Origin: Rahnella sp. AA
GTDB taxonomy: Bacteria > Pseudomonadota > Gammaproteobacteria > Enterobacterales > Enterobacteriaceae
Direction: 5' to 3'
NCBI RefSeq assembly: GCF_002834385.1
Contig: NZ_PITQ01000001.1
Coordinates: forward strand, 310,001-374,000
DNA: 64,000 nucleotides
The translations under genes were made by a program, and so were the position numbers. Below the pieces are notes generated by a model. It saw only the letters and a list, made by a program, of their open reading frames with translations. It did not search any database and was not told where the DNA came from. How positions within the stretch are numbered: the first letter of the stretch is position 1; every line of letters starts with the position of its first letter. This document shows positions 16,987 to 24,661 of this stretch, piece after piece.

Positions 16987-18915
16987 ATGGTCAAGGTGGA
17001 CAAATGGCATGCTCTGGCAATGAGCGTATTGCTGGTGACAGCATCGGGCGTGGCGAAAGCGGATTCGCTTGATTCGCAACGTCAGCACTATATGCAGATT
17101 AAACAGGCGTGGGATAACAATCAGATGGATGTCGTTGGCCAGCTGATGCCGACGCTCGAAGACTATCCTCTTTATCCTTATCTCGAATACCGCCAGTTGA
17201 CGCAGGATCTGGGCGAGGCGACGCCAGCTCAGGTAAATGCCTTTGTGAAAGCGAATCCGACGTTGCCGCCTGCGCGTTCCCTGCCTGCACGTTTTGTGAA
17301 TGAACTGGCACGTCGCCAGGACTGGAACAGTTTGCTGTCTTTCAGCCCGCAGCCTCCAAAACCGGTGGCTGCCCGCTGTAACTATTACTATGCCAAATGG
17401 GCCACAGGCGACCAGAAAACCGCGTTTGATGGCGCGAAAGATATCTGGTTAACCGGCACGTCGCTGCCGAACACCTGCGATAAATTATTCACCGTCTGGC
17501 AGGGCGCGGACAATCCGACTGCACTGACGACGCTGCAGCGCATTGGCCTGGCGATGAAAGCCGGGAACACCAGCCTGGTGAGTTATCTGGCGAAGCAGTT
17601 GCCGCCGGATTATCAGACGATGCGTGACGCACTGGTCGATCTGCAAAACAACCCGAATACGATTGAAAGCTTTGCGCGCAACGTCGGGCCGACCGATTTC
17701 ACCCGTAACGCTACCAGCATTACATTCGCCCGCATTGCCCGCGATGACTCGGAAAACGCGCGTTCGATGATCCCGGTTCTGGCGCGTTTGCAGAAGATGA
17801 GTGACAGCGATCGTCTGGAACTGGAAGAAGCCGTTGCCTGGCGTTATATGGGCAGTGATGCCACACCGGAACAGGCCGCATGGCGCGATAATGTGATTCT
17901 GCGCAGCCATTCCACCACGCTGATTGAGCGCCGGGTTCGTATGGCGCTGGCAGCCGGTGACCGTCAGGGGCTGAGCCAGTGGCTGGAGCGCTTGCCACCG
18001 GATGCCTTACAGCAGGACGAATGGCAATACTGGCGTGCGTCAGTGATGATCGATAAAGGGCAGCGCTCGCAGGGCGAAGCGATGCTGCGCACATTAATGC
18101 AGGGCCGCGGTTTCTACCCGATGGCGGCAGCGCAAAAGCTGAATGTCGTGTATCCGATGCAGATTTCTGTCGCGACTAAACCGGACGCCAGCATTGCGTC
18201 ATTGCCGGAAGTGGCGCGCGTTCGGGAACTGATGTACTGGCAGATGGATAATCTGGCGCGTACCGAGTGGAGTTATCTGGTGAGCAGCCGCAGCACGGCG
18301 CAACAATCCGCGCTGGCGCGTTATGCCTTCGAGCAGAAATGGCCGGATCTCAGCGTACAGGCGACCATCACCGGTAAGCTTTGGGATTACCTCGAAGAAC
18401 GTTTCCCGCTGGCGTGGCCGGATGAATTCCGCCGCGCGACCAATGACAAGGGCATCACCCAAAGCTATGCAATGGCGATTGCCCGTCAGGAAAGCGCCTG
18501 GAACCCGAAAGCCCGTTCTCCGGTGGGGGCGGCTGGCCTGATGCAGGTCATGCCTGCGACGGCGCAGCATACGGTAGATATGTTCGGTTTACAGGGCTAC
18601 AGCAATCCGGCACAACTGCTGGATCCGCAAATGAACATCACCATCGGCACCAGTTATCTGGAATATGTCTACCAGATGTTTGGCCGCAACCGTATTTTAT
18701 CCAGCGCCGCCTATAACGCCGGTCCGTCGCGGGTGAATACCTGGCTGGGGACCAGCGCGGGCAGGGTGGATTCCGTGGCGTTCATCGAGAGTATCCCTTT
18801 CTCTGAAACACGTCGATATGTTAAAAATGTGTTGGCATATGATGCATTTTATCGCTATTTTTTACATCAACCCGCCAAAGTTTTGACGGATGCCGAATGG
18901 CAGAGGCGTTACTGA
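16987..18915 (+). CDS. slt: Soluble lytic murein transglycosylase Slt70
   Basis: A periplasmic muramidase that cleaves the MurNAc-GlcNAc bond with formation of 1,6-anhydro-MurNAc during peptidoglycan turnover. The 642-residue precursor has a signal peptide (cleavage near GVAKA-DS), a long alpha-helical superhelix ring (to about 450), a linker domain, and a C-terminal lysozyme-like domain with catalytic Glu in IARQESAWNP and the GAAGLMQVMPATA and SSAAYNAGP motifs. The start at ATG 16987 is chosen because the signal peptide begins there and AAAGG lies just upstream; the frame is open from 16939. Length is close to E. coli Slt (645). trpR follows after 56 bases. Confidence 0.95.
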   Translation: MVKVDKWHALAMSVLLVTASGVAKADSLDSQRQHYMQIKQAWDNNQMDVVGQLMPTLEDYPLYPYLEYRQLTQDLGEATPAQVNAFVKANPTLPPARSLPARFVNELARRQDWNSLLSFSPQPPKPVAARCNYYYAKWATGDQKTAFDGAKDIWLTGTSLPNTCDKLFTVWQGADNPTALTTLQRIGLAMKAGNTSLVSYLAKQLPPDYQTMRDALVDLQNNPNTIESFARNVGPTDFTRNATSITFARIARDDSENARSMIPVLARLQKMSDSDRLELEEAVAWRYMGSDATPEQAAWRDNVILRSHSTTLIERRVRMALAAGDRQGLSQWLERLPPDALQQDEWQYWRASVMIDKGQRSQGEAMLRTLMQGRGFYPMAAAQKLNVVYPMQISVATKPDASIASLPEVARVRELMYWQMDNLARTEWSYLVSSRSTAQQSALARYAFEQKWPDLSVQATITGKLWDYLEERFPLAWPDEFRRATNDKGITQSYAMAIARQESAWNPKARSPVGAAGLMQVMPATAQHTVDMFGLQGYSNPAQLLDPQMNITIGTSYLEYVYQMFGRNRILSSAAYNAGPSRVNTWLGTSAGRVDSVAFIESIPFSETRRYVKNVLAYDAFYRYFLHQPAKVLTDAEWQRRY

Positions 18916-18941
18916 TTTTCGGGCGTTTATGTTAAGCTGCT

Positions 18942-18959
18942 GTACTAGTTCAATAGTAT
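18942..18959. promoter_or_regulatory. Trp operator upstream of trpR
   Basis: GTACTAGTTCAATAGTAT is a near-palindrome that matches 15 of 18 bases of the consensus trp operator GTACTAGTTAACTAGTAC. It lies 12 bases before the trpR start, so TrpR is expected to repress its own gene, as in E. coli. Confidence 0.85.
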
Positions 18960-18971
18960 GGCAGCCTTCTC

Positions 18972-19307
18972 ATGACCCAACGAACACTCAGTGACCCTGC
19001 TCTTTCCCAACAAGGCAATGAGGACTGGCAGTGCTTTCTGGCACTGCTACAGCAATCTTTTGCTGAAAATCTGCATCAGGATTTGCTGCAACTGCTTCTT
19101 ACGCCCGACGAACGTGCGGCGCTGGGAACGCGGGTGCGCATAATTCAGGAACTGATGCGCGGAGAGATGAGCCAGCGTGAGCTGAAGAGCCAGTTGGGAG
19201 CCGGTATCGCGACGATTACCCGGGGTTCTAACGGCCTGAAAACGGCGCCGGCAGAACTGAAAGAGTGGCTGGGTGAGCAGCTGTTGACGAATAAAACGGA
19301 CGGCTAG
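18972..19307 (+). CDS. trpR: Trp repressor TrpR
   Basis: A 111-residue all-helical homodimeric repressor that binds L-tryptophan and shuts off trp, aroH, mtr and its own gene. Typical Trp-repressor sequences are visible: [32 protein letters not shown] in part ([17 protein letters not shown]) and the HTH with [14 protein letters not shown]. The start is ATG 18972, directly after the trp operator. Length is close to E. coli (108). It is convergent with yjjX after 22 bases. Confidence 0.97.
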   Translation: MTQRTLSDPALSQQGNEDWQCFLALLQQSFAENLHQDLLQLLLTPDERAALGTRVRIIQELMRGEMSQRELKSQLGAGIATITRGSNGLKTAPAELKEWLGEQLLTNKTDG

Positions 19308-19329
19308 CGCGCCCGTTTAATCTGGTAAA

Positions 19330-19863
19330 TTAGTGCGTCTGCGCGCGGGTTTGATACACCGAATTATGAAAAGGGGCTAAAGCCAGGATCAGTGCCTGAT
19401 GATAAACACTGGTACGGGTCAGTTTCCCTGCTGTAAAGACCCCGATGGCTCCCCCTTTGCGCTTCACTTCCGTGATGCCGGTCAGTTTTTCCATCTCATC
19501 TCCCAGTTCGCTGCCCTGGTTAATTCCCTGTAAAATAATTTCAGGTAACATCAGGCTTGCTGAACGGGATTCACCACGCTGGTGCATGTTCTCAATCACC
19601 ATCCAGGCGAAGGTCATATTATCTTCGATACCCGCCTCCACGCCGACCCAGAAGTCGGCTTCGGGGCGAACCTGCCGCGCACCGATAACACGATGACGTG
19701 CGCCGGTCCGGGTCTCATTACTGCCGATGGGTTGATTGGGAACACCACTGTCGACATCAACGCCTTCGATGCGGAATGCCTCAGCGCCAAAAATATCTTC
19801 AAAAGCCATGGCGATAGCTTTGATCTTTGCCGGGTTAGTGGTTGCAGCGACAACATGGTACAT
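19330..19863 (-). CDS. yjjX: Inosine/xanthosine triphosphatase YjjX
   Basis: A 177-residue house-cleaning NTPase that hydrolyses ITP and XTP and keeps deaminated purines out of nucleic acids. Family features are [10 protein letters not shown] near the start (phosphate-binding), a [12 protein letters not shown] stretch and [10 protein letters not shown]. Length agrees with E. coli YjjX (170). It diverges from gpmB across 51 bases. The ATG at 19863 gives the conserved [13 protein letters not shown] start. Confidence 0.94.
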   Translation of the reverse strand: MYHVVAATTNPAKIKAIAMAFEDIFGAEAFRIEGVDVDSGVPNQPIGSNETRTGARHRVIGARQVRPEADFWVGVEAGIEDNMTFAWMVIENMHQRGESRSASLMLPEIILQGINQGSELGDEMEKLTGITEVKRKGGAIGVFTAGKLTRTSVYHQALILALAPFHNSVYQTRAQTH

Positions 19864-19914
19864 AGAGTTTTAGCATCCTTTAGCAAATTTCACGCAGTAT
19901 AACGGAAAACACTC

Positions 19915-20562
19915 ATGTTACAGGTATATCTCGTCCGTCATGGCGAAACAGAATGGAACGCCGCACGCCGTATTCAGGGGCAGTCAGACAGCCCGCTGAC
20001 GAGCAAAGGGCTTTATCAGGCCCGGCAGGTTGCTGAGCGCGTGCGTAATGAAGGGATCACTCACGTTATCACCAGCGATTTAGGACGTACCCGCCATACG
20101 GCGCAGATTATCGCTGATGCCTGCGGGTGTGAAGTGATCAATGAGCCTCGCCTGCGCGAATTGCATATGGGCGTACTGGAAGAACGTATTCTTGATGGCC
20201 TGACGGAGCAGGAAGAAATCTGGCGTAAGCAGATGGTGGATGGTTCACCACAAGGGCGTATCCCCGAAGGTGAAACCATGACGGAACTGGCTGCGCGTAT
20301 GCGTGCCGCGCTCGACAGTTGCCTGAATTTGCCTGCGGGCAGCAGACCTCTGCTGGTCAGCCACGGCATTGCACTGGGCTGTCTTATCAGCACGATCCTG
20401 GGATTACCGGCCTATGCAGAACGTCGCCTTCGTTTGCGTAACTGTTCGCTGTCGCGTGTCGATCATCAGCAAAGCGCCTGGCTGGCGAATGGCTGGATTG
20501 TTGAAACCGCGGGCGATGTATCACATCTGGATCTGCCCGCGTTAGACGAGTTGCAGCGCTAA
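19915..20562 (+). CDS. gpmB: Histidine-phosphatase-family protein GpmB (YtjC)
   Basis: A 215-residue member of the phosphoglycerate-mutase-like superfamily with the N-terminal LVRHGETEWN motif (catalytic His10) and a second His in PLLVSHGIALG. It is named GpmB by homology, but E. coli GpmB shows little mutase activity and is probably a phosphatase of phosphorylated metabolites. The length equals E. coli GpmB. It converges with rob, ending 10 bases before the rob stop; a hairpin spans both stop codons. Confidence 0.93.
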   Translation: MLQVYLVRHGETEWNAARRIQGQSDSPLTSKGLYQARQVAERVRNEGITHVITSDLGRTRHTAQIIADACGCEVINEPRLRELHMGVLEERILDGLTEQEEIWRKQMVDGSPQGRIPEGETMTELAARMRAALDSCLNLPAGSRPLLVSHGIALGCLISTILGLPAYAERRLRLRNCSLSRVDHQQSAWLANGWIVETAGDVSHLDLPALDELQR

Positions 20563-20578
20563 GCCTGGGAGCTTAGCG
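20557..20578. terminator. Hairpin spanning the gpmB and rob stop codons
   Basis: CGCTAAGC (20557-20564) and GCTTAGCG (20571-20578) form a perfect 8-bp inverted repeat with a 6-base loop. It contains the stop codons of both convergent genes. There is no T-run on either strand, so it may block or pause transcription rather than be a classical terminator. Confidence 0.45.
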
Positions 20579-21436
20579 GCGGATTGGGATCAGGTAATCA
20601 CACTGTATTTCTGATGGCGTAGTGCCGGGTGCACGGCCATTAGTATAAAAGCGTTCGATGTCCTGTCCCTTTCTGCGGGTCAGTTTCAACGTCGGCAGGC
20701 AGGTGCTGTACAACGTCAGAATGAACTCCTGCAAGTGCTCAGGTGTGCCGTTGTAGTGGAACATGGCGTATTCGCCGTGTTGCAAAACAATGGGTTGCCC
20801 CTCAACGTTTTCTGGCAAATGCTGGGCTTCAAGCGCCGTGGTGTACAATACTTCCTGTTCGTCATCTTTTTCCTGGCTTGGACGCGAATGGTGCAGGCCA
20901 TAAAGAATCGGTGGCAGCGTTTTCGCTTCGCCAATGTACTGACGCCAGAAATGGCGCCGCATTTCATTACGGTACGTGGTGATTTGTTCCAGCGTGCAGG
21001 CATAGCTTTGCGTCATTCCGACCAGATGTTGTTCCGGCAGGGAGATATACTCCGGCTGCGGCAGAATAAAGGCACCCAGGCGGATTGGCGGGCAAATACC
21101 GAAAGAGTGCCAGTCTTCAGCACGACGATACAGTGCGGGGGTTTGTGCGAACTGTTTTTTGAAAGCCCGGGTAAACGTCTGCTGAGAGTCAAAACGATAC
21201 TGAAGGGCGATATCTAAAATGGGGCGACTGGTGAGGCGCAAAGCGACAGCTGCTTTAGAAAGGCGGCGGGCGCGAATATAGGCACCAATAGCGTTATTAG
21301 TGACATCTTTAAACATGCGCTGCAGGTGCCACTTGGAATAGCCAGCCTTGGCCGCGACATTGTCGAGTGACAAGGGCTGGTCTAAATGGGTTTCTAACCA
21401 GCTAAGAAGGTCACGAATGATTCCTGCTTGATCCAT
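20573..21436 (-). CDS. rob: AraC-family regulator Rob (right oriC-binding protein)
   Basis: A 287-residue relative of MarA/SoxS. The N-terminal AraC-type DNA-binding domain has two HTH units (KAGYSKWHLQRMFKDVT and YRFDSQQTFTRAFKKQF, within residues 1-115). The C-terminal GyrI-like domain senses bile salts, dipyridyl and fatty acids and controls sequestration and degradation. It activates mar/sox/rob promoters for efflux and stress genes. The start is ATG 21436 (MDQAGIIRDLL), as in E. coli Rob (289); the upstream frame to 21493 is not conserved. Divergent from creA. Confidence 0.96.
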   Translation of the reverse strand: MDQAGIIRDLLSWLETHLDQPLSLDNVAAKAGYSKWHLQRMFKDVTNNAIGAYIRARRLSKAAVALRLTSRPILDIALQYRFDSQQTFTRAFKKQFAQTPALYRRAEDWHSFGICPPIRLGAFILPQPEYISLPEQHLVGMTQSYACTLEQITTYRNEMRRHFWRQYIGEAKTLPPILYGLHHSRPSQEKDDEQEVLYTTALEAQHLPENVEGQPIVLQHGEYAMFHYNGTPEHLQEFILTLYSTCLPTLKLTRRKGQDIERFYTNGRAPGTTPSEIQCDYLIPIRR

Positions 21437-21644
21437 AGATCGTCCTCGTTGAACTAAGATAGATGCACAGAATGATGGGCGGCATAATAGCAACTTTTTC
21501 CCGATAAGACTTCCTAAGAATTTTTTGGCTATCTGTGCTATTTACAGGTGTTACAGAGTATTTCATTCCGAAAGTGTGAATACACACCTTCCTGATAGGG
21601 TTTCTTTAGAAAACAACGTCATGCTTATGACGTGGAGTAACTTA

Positions 21645-22127
21645 ATGAATAAATGTTGGATTTTTGTTTTTGGGATGTTTGCCTTTTGTTCCTCGACGGC
21701 ATTTGCCGAGCAGGTTGGATCAGTGGATACCGTCTTTAAGTTGTTGGGCCCGGACCATAAAATTGTGGTTGAGGCTTTTGATGATCCTGATATTAAAAAT
21801 GTAACGTGTTATATCAGCCGTGCAAAAACCGGGGGCATTAAGGGCGGTTTGGGTCTGGCGGAAGATACTTCTGATGCCGCAATTTCCTGCCAGCAGGTGG
21901 GTCCGATTGATTTGAGCGACAAGATCAAGCAGGGGAAGGACAAAGGGACGGTGGTTTTCCAGAAACGTACATCGCTGGTGTTTAAAAAGCTCCAGGTCGT
22001 TCGTTTTTATGACGCGAACCGTAACGCACTTATCTATCTGAGTTATTCCGACAAAGTCGTCGATGGCTCACCGAAAAATGCGCTGAGCGCTGTGCCCATT
22101 ATCCCGTGGGCACATACAGCGCCTTGA
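21645..22127 (+). CDS. creA: Periplasmic/exported protein CreA
   Basis: A 160-residue protein with a Sec signal peptide (about residues 1-22, cleavage after AFA). The conserved CreA core contains [20 protein letters not shown], the [15 protein letters not shown] stretch and paired Cys residues in VTCYIS and ISCQQ that may form a disulfide. Function is unknown although it gave its name to the cre locus. The start at ATG 21645 has GGAG at 21633-21636. In E. coli creBCD follows; here creA ends at a terminator and arcA comes directly after, so the CreBC two-component system is not encoded at this place. Confidence 0.94.
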   Translation: MNKCWIFVFGMFAFCSSTAFAEQVGSVDTVFKLLGPDHKIVVEAFDDPDIKNVTCYISRAKTGGIKGGLGLAEDTSDAAISCQQVGPIDLSDKIKQGKDKGTVVFQKRTSLVFKKLQVVRFYDANRNALIYLSYSDKVVDGSPKNALSAVPIIPWAHTAP

Positions 22128-22149
22128 ACCTTGAAATTCGTGCAAAACA

Positions 22150-22173
22150 AAAGGCCAGCTTTCGCTGGCCTTT
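22150..22173. terminator. Bidirectional terminator between creA and arcA
   Basis: AAAGGCCAGC (22150-22159) and GCTGGCCTTT (22164-22173) form a perfect 10-bp stem with a TTTC loop. A- and T-rich flanks let it serve creA on the plus strand and probably arcA on the minus strand. Confidence 0.8.
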
Positions 22174-22218
22174 GACGTGTTATCACATCGACTACAGAGC
22201 GGTTGGCAACCTTCTGTA

Positions 22219-22935
22219 TTAGTCTTCCAGGTCACCACAGAAGCGGTAACCTTCGCCGTGAATTGTGGCAATGATTTCCGGAGTATCCGCTGTTGCTTCG
22301 AAGTGTTTACGAATGCGACGGATAGTGACGTCGACAGTGCGGTCATGGGGTTTCAGTTCGCGGCCAGTCATTTTCTTCAGCAGGTCGCCACGGGTTTGGA
22401 TTTTGCCCGGATTCTCGCAGAAGTGCAGCATGGCGCGAAATTCACTGCGCGGCAATTTGTACTGCTCACCCTGCGGGCTGATCAGTGAACGGCTGTTGAT
22501 ATCCAGTTCCCAACCATTGAATTTGTAACTTTCAACCAGACGACGTTCTTCACCCGTTGTGCCCAGATTCATCGTACGGGACAACAGATTGCGTGCGCGG
22601 ATAGTCAGCTCGCGTGGATTGAAAGGCTTCGTGATGTAATCATCAGCGCCGATTTCCAGACCCAAAATTTTATCAACTTCGTTGTCGCGGCCGGTCAGGA
22701 ACATCAGAGCAACGCTGGCTTGTTCGCGTAATTCGCGTGCCAGCAGCAGGCCGTTTTTGCCTGGCAGGTTGATATCCATGATAACCAGATTGATGTCATT
22801 TTCGGACAGAATATGGTGCATTTCAGCGCCATCATTGGCTTCATGTACCATGTAGCCTTCTGCTTCAAAAATGCTCTTTAACGTATTACGTGTCACTAAC
22901 TCGTCTTCGACGATCAGAATGTGAGGGGTCTGCAT
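22219..22935 (-). CDS. arcA: Aerobic respiration control response regulator ArcA
   Basis: An OmpR/PhoB-family response regulator (238 residues, the same as in E. coli). The receiver domain has phospho-acceptor Asp54 in [12 protein letters not shown] and conserved Lys in [10 protein letters not shown]; the winged-helix DNA-binding domain has [17 protein letters not shown]. Phosphorylated by ArcB under oxygen limitation, it represses TCA-cycle and aerobic respiration genes. The upstream region (22936-23600) is long, as in E. coli, and carries an FNR-like box. Its partner arcB is not in the window. Confidence 0.98.
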   Translation of the reverse strand: MQTPHILIVEDELVTRNTLKSIFEAEGYMVHEANDGAEMHHILSENDINLVIMDINLPGKNGLLLARELREQASVALMFLTGRDNEVDKILGLEIGADDYITKPFNPRELTIRARNLLSRTMNLGTTGEERRLVESYKFNGWELDINSRSLISPQGEQYKLPRSEFRAMLHFCENPGKIQTRGDLLKKMTGRELKPHDRTVDVTIRRIRKHFEATADTPEIIATIHGEGYRFCGDLED

Positions 22936-23034
22936 GATTGCTACCTAAGATTGCCAACAAATAGAAAATAGGAGTACAGAAGTCCTTGTTATCCCAATGA
23001 ATTTTGATGCCTTATTGGCCATCTCACTCGTTAC

Positions 23035-23139
23035 ATGACTAAAGTACGTAAACGCGTTCTCGATGCAATTTCCATCAACGGCAACAACATCGCAAGCTCG
23101 GTCAGGGATTCCACTTTCTGCAGTTCCACGGGGTCCTAA
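23035..23139 (+). CDS. yjjY: YjjY-like micro-ORF upstream of arcA
   Basis: ATG 23035 to TAA 23139 encodes 34 residues beginning MTKVRKRVLDAISINGNNI. This resembles the N-terminus of E. coli YjjY (46 residues, as I recall MTKVRNCVLDALSINVNNI), which lies at the same place, antisense to the arcA leader. The C-terminal part differs and is shorter. Conservation may reflect the arcA leader or promoters on the other strand rather than a protein; no good ribosome-binding site precedes the ATG. Confidence 0.45.
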   Translation: MTKVRKRVLDAISINGNNIASSVRDSTFCSSTGS

Positions 23140-23217
23140 AGCGGCGCATATCCTAACCCTATTAACAGCAATATAACAGCGAGTGCCGAAATTACCACTC
23201 AACAAAATTACGGTTTG

Positions 23218-23231
23218 TTGACATATATCAA
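23218..23231. promoter_or_regulatory. FNR-like box in the arcA upstream region
   Basis: TTGACATATATCAA matches the FNR consensus TTGAT-N4-ATCAA at 9 of 10 defined positions. It lies about 285 bases upstream of the arcA start. E. coli arcA is activated by FNR anaerobically, so the same control is likely here. Confidence 0.7.
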
Positions 23232-23600
23232 GTTCAATTGTAGCACGGTAACAGAACAGTGAAAAACACTTACAAGAATGCACGCTTAAGTCACATTTCG
23301 GCCTTTATTGTACACGATTCAGCAATTCATTAAGCAATGAAAGATAAATGCAAAATCCGCATGCATTGTTATTATTTATACATATGAAAAATATGGATAA
23401 ATTTTTATTTTAAGTTGGCTTAAGTGTGCCAGCAGCTTTTTTAACTATCGGGTAAGCTTTTCCGATAAAATGAGAGAATATATTGAGCCGACTGTTAAGT
23501 TCTTGTGAAGAATATACGCGATGAATAGTTTTGAAATCGGATAAAATTTCATCGCTGAAAAACAGGCGGTAATTCCATTTACTCTTTGCCGAGGCGCGAC

Positions 23601-24287
23601 ATGCAACTTCATATTATTTTAGTCTCTCCGGCCCGCCCGGAAAATGTCGGGGCGGCAGCCCGTGCAATGAAAACGATGGGCTTCGCATCATTACGCATCG
23701 TTGACAGCGAGGCGCACCGCAAGCCAGAAGCCGGCTGGGTTGCGCACGGTTCGCAAGAGATCCTGCAAAATGCGTTGCATTTCAATACGCTGGCTGAAGC
23801 GCTGGCTGACATCGATTTTACCGTTGCCACGACCGCACGCAGCCGGGCACGCTTCCACTATTACTGCACACCCCAGGAACTACAGGTGCAGCTTGAAGAG
23901 AAAAGCGACTGGATCAATCACGCTGCACTGGTGTTTGGGCGCGAAGATTCCGGCCTGACCAATGAAGAGCTGGAACTTGCCGATGTTCTCACCGGTGTTC
24001 CGATGGTGGCGGATTATCCGTCGCTGAATCTGGGTCAGGCGGTGATGGTTTTTTGTTATCAGCTGTCTGCGCTCAATCAGGTGACGTCGGCTAAAGCGGA
24101 AAATGCGCAGGAAGGGCAGTTGTCTGCGCTGCGTGGCAGAGTGGATCGTTTGCTGGAAAACGTCGGTGCCGGAGACGACCAGAAACTGTCTGACTGGCTG
24201 CACCAGCGGCTGGGTCTTTTGCAGCAACGCGATGCTGCCATGCTGCATACCCTACTGCATGACATCGAAAAAAAGCTGACCCAATGA
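23601..24287 (+). CDS. lasT: SPOUT-family tRNA/rRNA methyltransferase LasT (YjtD)
   Basis: A 228-residue SPOUT (TrmH-class) methyltransferase, the same length as E. coli YjtD. Family motifs are PARPENVGAAARAMKTMG at the N-terminus, LVFGREDSGLTNEEL, and the knot-forming VPMVADYPSLNLGQAVMV. The closest characterised relatives (TrmJ) methylate ribose at tRNA position 32; the substrate of LasT itself is not established. The start at ATG 23601 has GAGGCG at 23591-23596; an upstream in-frame TTG at 23586 is less likely. It directly precedes the threonine operon. Confidence 0.92.
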   Translation: MQLHIILVSPARPENVGAAARAMKTMGFASLRIVDSEAHRKPEAGWVAHGSQEILQNALHFNTLAEALADIDFTVATTARSRARFHYYCTPQELQVQLEEKSDWINHAALVFGREDSGLTNEELELADVLTGVPMVADYPSLNLGQAVMVFCYQLSALNQVTSAKAENAQEGQLSALRGRVDRLLENVGAGDDQKLSDWLHQRLGLLQQRDAAMLHTLLHDIEKKLTQ

Positions 24288-24428
24288 TCTGATGTGAATG
24301 CCTGCTTTAATGGTGTGATCTTCGGTATGAAGGACACGGACCTGCGGATAATACTGGAGCTGCTTTTAAATGCAGTTCATTATTCATTTAGTAAAGCCCG
24401 TGATTAACCGGACAAAAACAGAAAAAAA

Positions 24429-24457
24429 TTGACTTATTGTGCCTTATGCTTTAGCTA
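24429..24457 (+). promoter_or_regulatory. Sigma-70 promoter of the thr operon
   Basis: -35 TTGACT (24429-24434), a 17-base spacer and -10-like TAGCTA (24452-24457). The layout and the -35 match the E. coli thr promoter, and the thrL leader begins about 47 bases downstream. Confidence 0.7.
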
Positions 24458-24503
24458 ATAGAGGCAGACAGAGTACAAACCTAAAGACAGACAGAAAATA
24501 AAA

Positions 24504-24572
24504 ATGCGAATCATCAGCCTGAACACAACAATTATTACCACCACCGATACCACAGGTAACGGGGCGGGCTGA
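24504..24572 (+). CDS. thrL: thr operon leader peptide ThrL
   Basis: ATG 24504 to TGA 24572 encodes the 22-residue MRIISLNTTIITTTDTTGNG plus Ala-Gly. It contains eight Thr and four Ile residues, which makes its translation a sensor of charged tRNA-Thr and tRNA-Ile. Ribosome stalling on these codons prevents formation of the terminator just downstream and allows thrABC transcription. Confidence 0.93.
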   Translation: MRIISLNTTIITTTDTTGNGAG

Positions 24573-24590
24573 CGCGTACAGGAAAAAAGA

Positions 24591-24627
24591 AAAAAGCCCG
24601 CACCTAAACAGTGCGGGCTTTTTTTTT
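24591..24627 (+). terminator. thr operon attenuator
   Basis: GCCCGCAC (24596-24603) pairs with GTGCGGGC (24611-24618), extended by A-T pairs and followed by a nine-base T-run (24619-24627). It is located between thrL and thrA, the classical attenuator position. Confidence 0.94.
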
Positions 24628-24661
24628 ACATTTAAACGAGAGCTTCAGGAGAGAACCAGAA

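Noticed and set aside
22945-23283. A 112-codon frame in the arcA leader on the minus strand.
   Set aside because: Lies in the region of promoters and the YjjY-like frame; no homologue recognised and no ribosome-binding site.
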